Assembly: GCF_002335805.1 (NCBI RefSeq)
Contig: NZ_NISU01000001.1
Location: 1,434,079-1,498,078 of the forward strand
Direction of reading: 5' to 3'
Length of the DNA: 64,000 nucleotides
Origin: Bacillus sp. FJAT-45350
GTDB lineage: Bacteria > Bacillota > Bacilli > Bacillales > NISU01
This document shows, in pieces, positions 61,080 through 64,000 of this stretch (position 1 is its first letter; each line of letters opens with the position of its first letter). Below the pieces are notes generated by a model. The model had not been told where the DNA came from, did not search any database, and was given only the letters and a program-made list of their open reading frames with translations. Made by a program: the position numbers and the translations under genes.

Positions 61080-62912
61080 TTATATTTTAATACTACTTAG
61101 ACTAGCCCCGTTTACAAATAGACGTTCAATATTTTTCTCAACTGTCGGATCAGGTATTAAAGGTGGTGCATGGTGTGGTTTTAAGCGGGCGTCAATAATT
61201 AGATTATCACAAGCCCAGTGCTTATTTTCATAAAAGCTATTAACTCCATAAATATCATGTGATGGGTTACTTCTCGTAAATGTTACCCATAAAAAGTTAT
61301 TCAACTCTTCACTTAAAAATTGACTATCATCACATAGAATTATCATTGGACAAGTCGGCATGTTGCCCTTTGCTTGAATAGCCTTCGAAAATTCTTCAAG
61401 TTCTTGTTGAGCATGTTCGTAAGATGAGAATTCAGAACTTTCGATTGCTACAATACCTGGCATGACTAAGCGAGGATTGTGGAAGTTACGTAATCCCTTT
61501 AACTCTTCTGGTACTTCCTTACACAGATCTCGCTTTTTGTCTCCACAAGCAGCAAAAATTACTTTACTACCTGTATTTAACCCAGTACCCGAATAATCTA
61601 ATGTATCTATTGTTGTATTCGTTTGAAAATGGATATCACGGTGGAGATCGATTCGCTCTAAAAGATACGATAAAAAGTCAACTTCATCATGAGTGCTTAA
61701 TGGTTTTTCTTCTTCAGCAGCGATAAAAAGGTACTTAGCTAAGCTCAGTTGTCCTGTTCCTAAAATACGGTTTGCGATTGTTAAAAGCTCAGCTGGTTGT
61801 TTTACTTTTTGATAAGGAGTGTAACGTTCGCTCCCGATAGCAAATAATAAAGGATGCACACCTGCCGGATCGACAGCATGTACTTCTTTTACACCAGGAA
61901 TTTCTTGTTTCACTGCATCGCCCGTTAATTCATGAATGAGAGCACCAAAGGCTGTATCTTCCTGTGGAGGACGACCTACAACAGTAAATGGCCATATTGC
62001 ATTTGGCTTTGCGTACACCTTATGCACCCTCATTAATGGGAACTCATGAGTAAGACTGTAATAGCCTAAATGATCACCAAATGGACCCTCTGGTTTTGTT
62101 TCCTCAGGATATATCTCACCAGTAATAACAAAATCAGCATCATTACTAACGCAATAACCATCAATATAGCTATAACGAAAACGTCGTCCAGCTAGTAAAC
62201 CAGCAAATGTCATTTCACTTAGCCCTTCAGGTAAAGGCATAACTGCTGACAATGTGTGAGCAGGTGGTCCACCGATAAAAATACTTACTTTTAATGGCTT
62301 TCCTTGTTTAGTAGCCTTTGCCTGGTGCACACCAATTCCTCGATGAATTTGATAGTGAACGCCAATTTCTTTATCTAGTTCATACTCGTTACCACTTAGT
62401 TGAATACGGTACATCCCAAGATTGGAATTCATAATTCCTTCCTTATCAGGATCCTCAGAATATACTTGTGGTAATGTAACAAATGCTCCTCCATCGTCTG
62501 GCCAGTGCTGAATTAGTGGAAGATCTGAAATCTTAATTTCTTGTAAGGTTACAGGTTGACCACTTGTCTTCTTGTTTGGTAAAGCCTTCGAAGCAGCTAG
62601 TCCTGTTCCAATTTGTTTAAATGGATTCTTTAAAGCCTTAATAGGATCGTTTCGCAAAGCTACAACATTTTGTGCATGATCCCACGTATCGCGAAAAATA
62701 AATTTGCTGCGTTCTACTGTACCAAATAAATTAGATACAGCTCGAAAGTTTGTTCCTTTTACATTTTCAAATAACAGTGCAGGTCCCCCTGCTTCGAACA
62801 CTTTCATGTGTATAGCAGCCATCTCAAGGTATGGATCAACTTCTTCATGTACTCTAATTAAATAACCATTTTTCTCTAAATCTAGAATACATTGCTCTAA
62901 ATTTTGATACAT
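61080..62912 (-). CDS. UbiD-family (prenylated-FMN) decarboxylase, long form
   Basis: 610 residues, the long UbiD type used in the futalosine menaquinone pathway, but also in aromatic acid metabolism. Marks: SNLGMYRIQL (prFMN region), GPFGDHLGYYSL with catalytic Glu/Arg context, FTVVGRPPQEDTAFGALIHE, and HEVDFLSYLLERIDLHRD-like C-terminal segment. Needs a UbiX partner for cofactor synthesis; none is in the window. ATG at 62912 lacks a strong ribosome binding site, GGGAGC lying ten bases before. Menaquinone decarboxylation is the likely role; it is not proven. Confidence 0.85.
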   Translation of the reverse strand: MYQNLEQCILDLEKNGYLIRVHEEVDPYLEMAAIHMKVFEAGGPALLFENVKGTNFRAVSNLFGTVERSKFIFRDTWDHAQNVVALRNDPIKALKNPFKQIGTGLAASKALPNKKTSGQPVTLQEIKISDLPLIQHWPDDGGAFVTLPQVYSEDPDKEGIMNSNLGMYRIQLSGNEYELDKEIGVHYQIHRGIGVHQAKATKQGKPLKVSIFIGGPPAHTLSAVMPLPEGLSEMTFAGLLAGRRFRYSYIDGYCVSNDADFVITGEIYPEETKPEGPFGDHLGYYSLTHEFPLMRVHKVYAKPNAIWPFTVVGRPPQEDTAFGALIHELTGDAVKQEIPGVKEVHAVDPAGVHPLLFAIGSERYTPYQKVKQPAELLTIANRILGTGQLSLAKYLFIAAEEEKPLSTHDEVDFLSYLLERIDLHRDIHFQTNTTIDTLDYSGTGLNTGSKVIFAACGDKKRDLCKEVPEELKGLRNFHNPRLVMPGIVAIESSEFSSYEHAQQELEEFSKAIQAKGNMPTCPMIILCDDSQFLSEELNNFLWVTFTRSNPSHDIYGVNSFYENKHWACDNLIIDARLKPHHAPPLIPDPTVEKNIERLFVNGASLSSIKI

Positions 62913-63046
62913 GATTTACTAGCTCCCATTTCATATATATTTAGTACGTCTTTTTTCGACAACACTCATATAATTATAATAACAGAAAAGCTTATGAATC
63001 ATAAATATTTAGATATGTACATCGAGATTTAAATTTCAATCTATGG

Positions 63047-64000
63047 TTATTTCTGATTGGTTAGGATGTTGCTAATGATAGTTGCTAGCTGTCCTCTTGT
63101 AATTGGATCATTCGGCTTAAAGCTACCGTCCTCATATCCTTTAACAATTCCTTCATTACGCATCGTTTGAATCGCTGTATAAGCCCAATGATCGTTTCTT
63201 ACGTCTCTAAAACTACTAGAAGCAGCTACTAAAGATTCATTATATTGTCCGGTATTATATAAAATCTGTGCAATTTGGGCTCTTGTTACCGTAGTATTAG
63301 GTGAGAAATGGTTATTTCCTGTCCCATTCATAATCCTGTGTTGAGCAACAATAGTAATTGGCTGTATTGCAGAATGGTTCTGTCCGACATCTAAAAATGA
63401 AACATGTGTATTTGCGATTGGTTGTAGTTCTAGGAAGTTAACCATAATAATCGCAGACTGTGATCTAGTTAGTGAATTATTAGGTCTAAACGTATTATCA
63501 GGAAATCCTGAAATTATTCCTGAATCAGCTAATAGATTAATTGAATCTTCTGCCCAGTGCCCTCTAATATCTCTAAAGTGGAGATAAGACTGAACATCAT
63601 ACTGGTATAAGTTCCATCTATCCATTAATCTACCTACATTCTCTCGGTAATAATCCCCCCCGAGATGATTGTATCCAGCATTAGCAATATCAAAAAGATA
63701 TTGTTTGGAACTTTCCTCAATACTTACTCCATTAGAAAGGTTTTGTTGGTATTGGTCTCGTGCAAATCCATATCTATTATTTTGTAATAGTGTACCAGCT
63801 AAGAAATTAATAGCATGTTCATAGGAATTAAACATTCGATACCAATTGTCTCTTCTTTGTGTTTCATCAAACACCTTACGATTGTCTCCATTGTCTGCAA
63901 TGACTGGAATCGCCCGATCAAAATCTTCGTCAGGTTGTCCAACTAATTGCCAAGCATTTGATGGATTAAAACCCCAAACCTTAATACCGAAAATATTATT
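63047..64000 (-). CDS. S-layer-homology domain protein, 3' part
   Basis: Open from the window edge (64000), so the gene begins outside. The visible 317 residues end in three SLH domains: FRDIRGHWAEDSINLLADSG, FLDVGQNHSAIQPITIVAQ and FRDVRNDHWAYTAIQTMRNE, each followed by a PNxxxTRxQxAxI segment. SLH domains bind secondary cell-wall polymers, so the protein is surface-anchored. The preceding ~130 residues resemble a helical, Asn/Tyr-rich segment with no family recognised. The internal GTG at 63874 is not a start. Confidence 0.85.
   Translation of the reverse strand, partial: NNIFGIKVWGFNPSNAWQLVGQPDEDFDRAIPVIADNGDNRKVFDETQRRDNWYRMFNSYEHAINFLAGTLLQNNRYGFARDQYQQNLSNGVSIEESSKQYLFDIANAGYNHLGGDYYRENVGRLMDRWNLYQYDVQSYLHFRDIRGHWAEDSINLLADSGIISGFPDNTFRPNNSLTRSQSAIIMVNFLELQPIANTHVSFLDVGQNHSAIQPITIVAQHRIMNGTGNNHFSPNTTVTRAQIAQILYNTGQYNESLVAASSSFRDVRNDHWAYTAIQTMRNEGIVKGYEDGSFKPNDPITRGQLATIISNILTNQK

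Overview
The window is chromosomal DNA from a low-GC, endospore-forming member of the Bacillaceae. Direct pointers are a complete six-gene gerP spore-germination operon with a sigma-K-type promoter, Bacillus-style ribosome binding sites with many TTG/GTG starts, parE-parC behind a CoA-binding (YneT-type) gene, squalene-hopene cyclase, an AsnO-type asparagine synthetase and an S-layer-homology protein. A four-subunit 2-oxoacid:acceptor oxidoreductase, two TRAP transporters, a futalosine-type long UbiD decarboxylase and three Crp/Fnr-type regulators suggest an organism at home with anaerobic or respiratory growth on organic acids (an Anaerobacillus/Alkalihalobacillus-like lifestyle; this is inference, not identification).

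Layout. 1-5.1 kb: end of a CoA-binding protein, then parE-parC (topoisomerase IV). 5.1-11.4 kb: YczE-type membrane protein, a XerS-like tyrosine recombinase, the gerPA-F operon, a GNAT acetyltransferase and a small LSm-like, His/Tyr-tailed protein with its own sigma-K-type promoter; this block contains copies of a dispersed ~160-bp repeat. 11.6-14.7 kb: squalene-hopene cyclase with its reading frame broken in a poly-G tract, then small hypothetical genes. 14.7-21.5 kb (minus strand): porGDAB-like oxidoreductase, a small unknown protein, the fossil end of a cyclase-family gene, then dctPQM; a consensus cre box and a divergent Crp/Fnr gene lie upstream. 21.7-29.8 kb: two Crp/Fnr regulators, a hot-dog thioesterase, a His/Met-rich multicopper oxidase lipoprotein, asparagine synthetase, a glycine-zipper membrane protein and a 3-hydroxybutyrate-dehydrogenase-like SDR.

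29.9-38.3 kb (mostly minus): a second organic-acid locus, read as IlvD/Edd dehydratase, 3-hydroxyisobutyrate-dehydrogenase-like reductase, dctPQM, a frameshifted Dabb protein and a D-2-hydroxyacid dehydrogenase, with a third Crp/Fnr regulator divergently placed. Two copies of a TGTAAA-N4-TTTACA palindrome lie in its promoter regions. 38.6-48.2 kb: OsmC, then a copper/thiol-redox cluster (CopA, SHOCT protein, histidine kinase and response regulator, F510_1955-type beta-propeller lipoprotein, CcdA-like and TlpA-like proteins), then a TolB-like propeller protein.

48.4-53.2 kb: a sulfur-relay cluster laid out like B. subtilis yrkEFHI (DsrE, TusA-rhodanese, rhodanese-metallo-beta-lactamase, TusA) next to a SulP anion transporter. 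It carries repeated ATACC-N6-GGTAT operators of CsoR/CstR type, but the regulator is not in the window. It also contains two gene fossils: a beta-carbonic anhydrase and the C-terminus of a second DsrE. 53.4-64 kb: TRM11-like methyltransferase, BsuPI-domain lipoprotein, YhdH/AcuI-type reductase divergent from TetR, a class II aldolase with an extra N-terminal domain plus a zinc alcohol dehydrogenase, remnants of UPF0175 and Uma2 genes, a thioredoxin-like lipoprotein, UbiD, and the 3' part of an SLH-domain protein.

No rRNA, tRNA, CRISPR array, insertion sequence or prophage was seen. The most notable observations are the broken hopene cyclase, the dispersed repeat whose inverted copies bracket the xerS-gerP block, the CstR-type operator series, and several gene fossils that a routine ORF call would miss.
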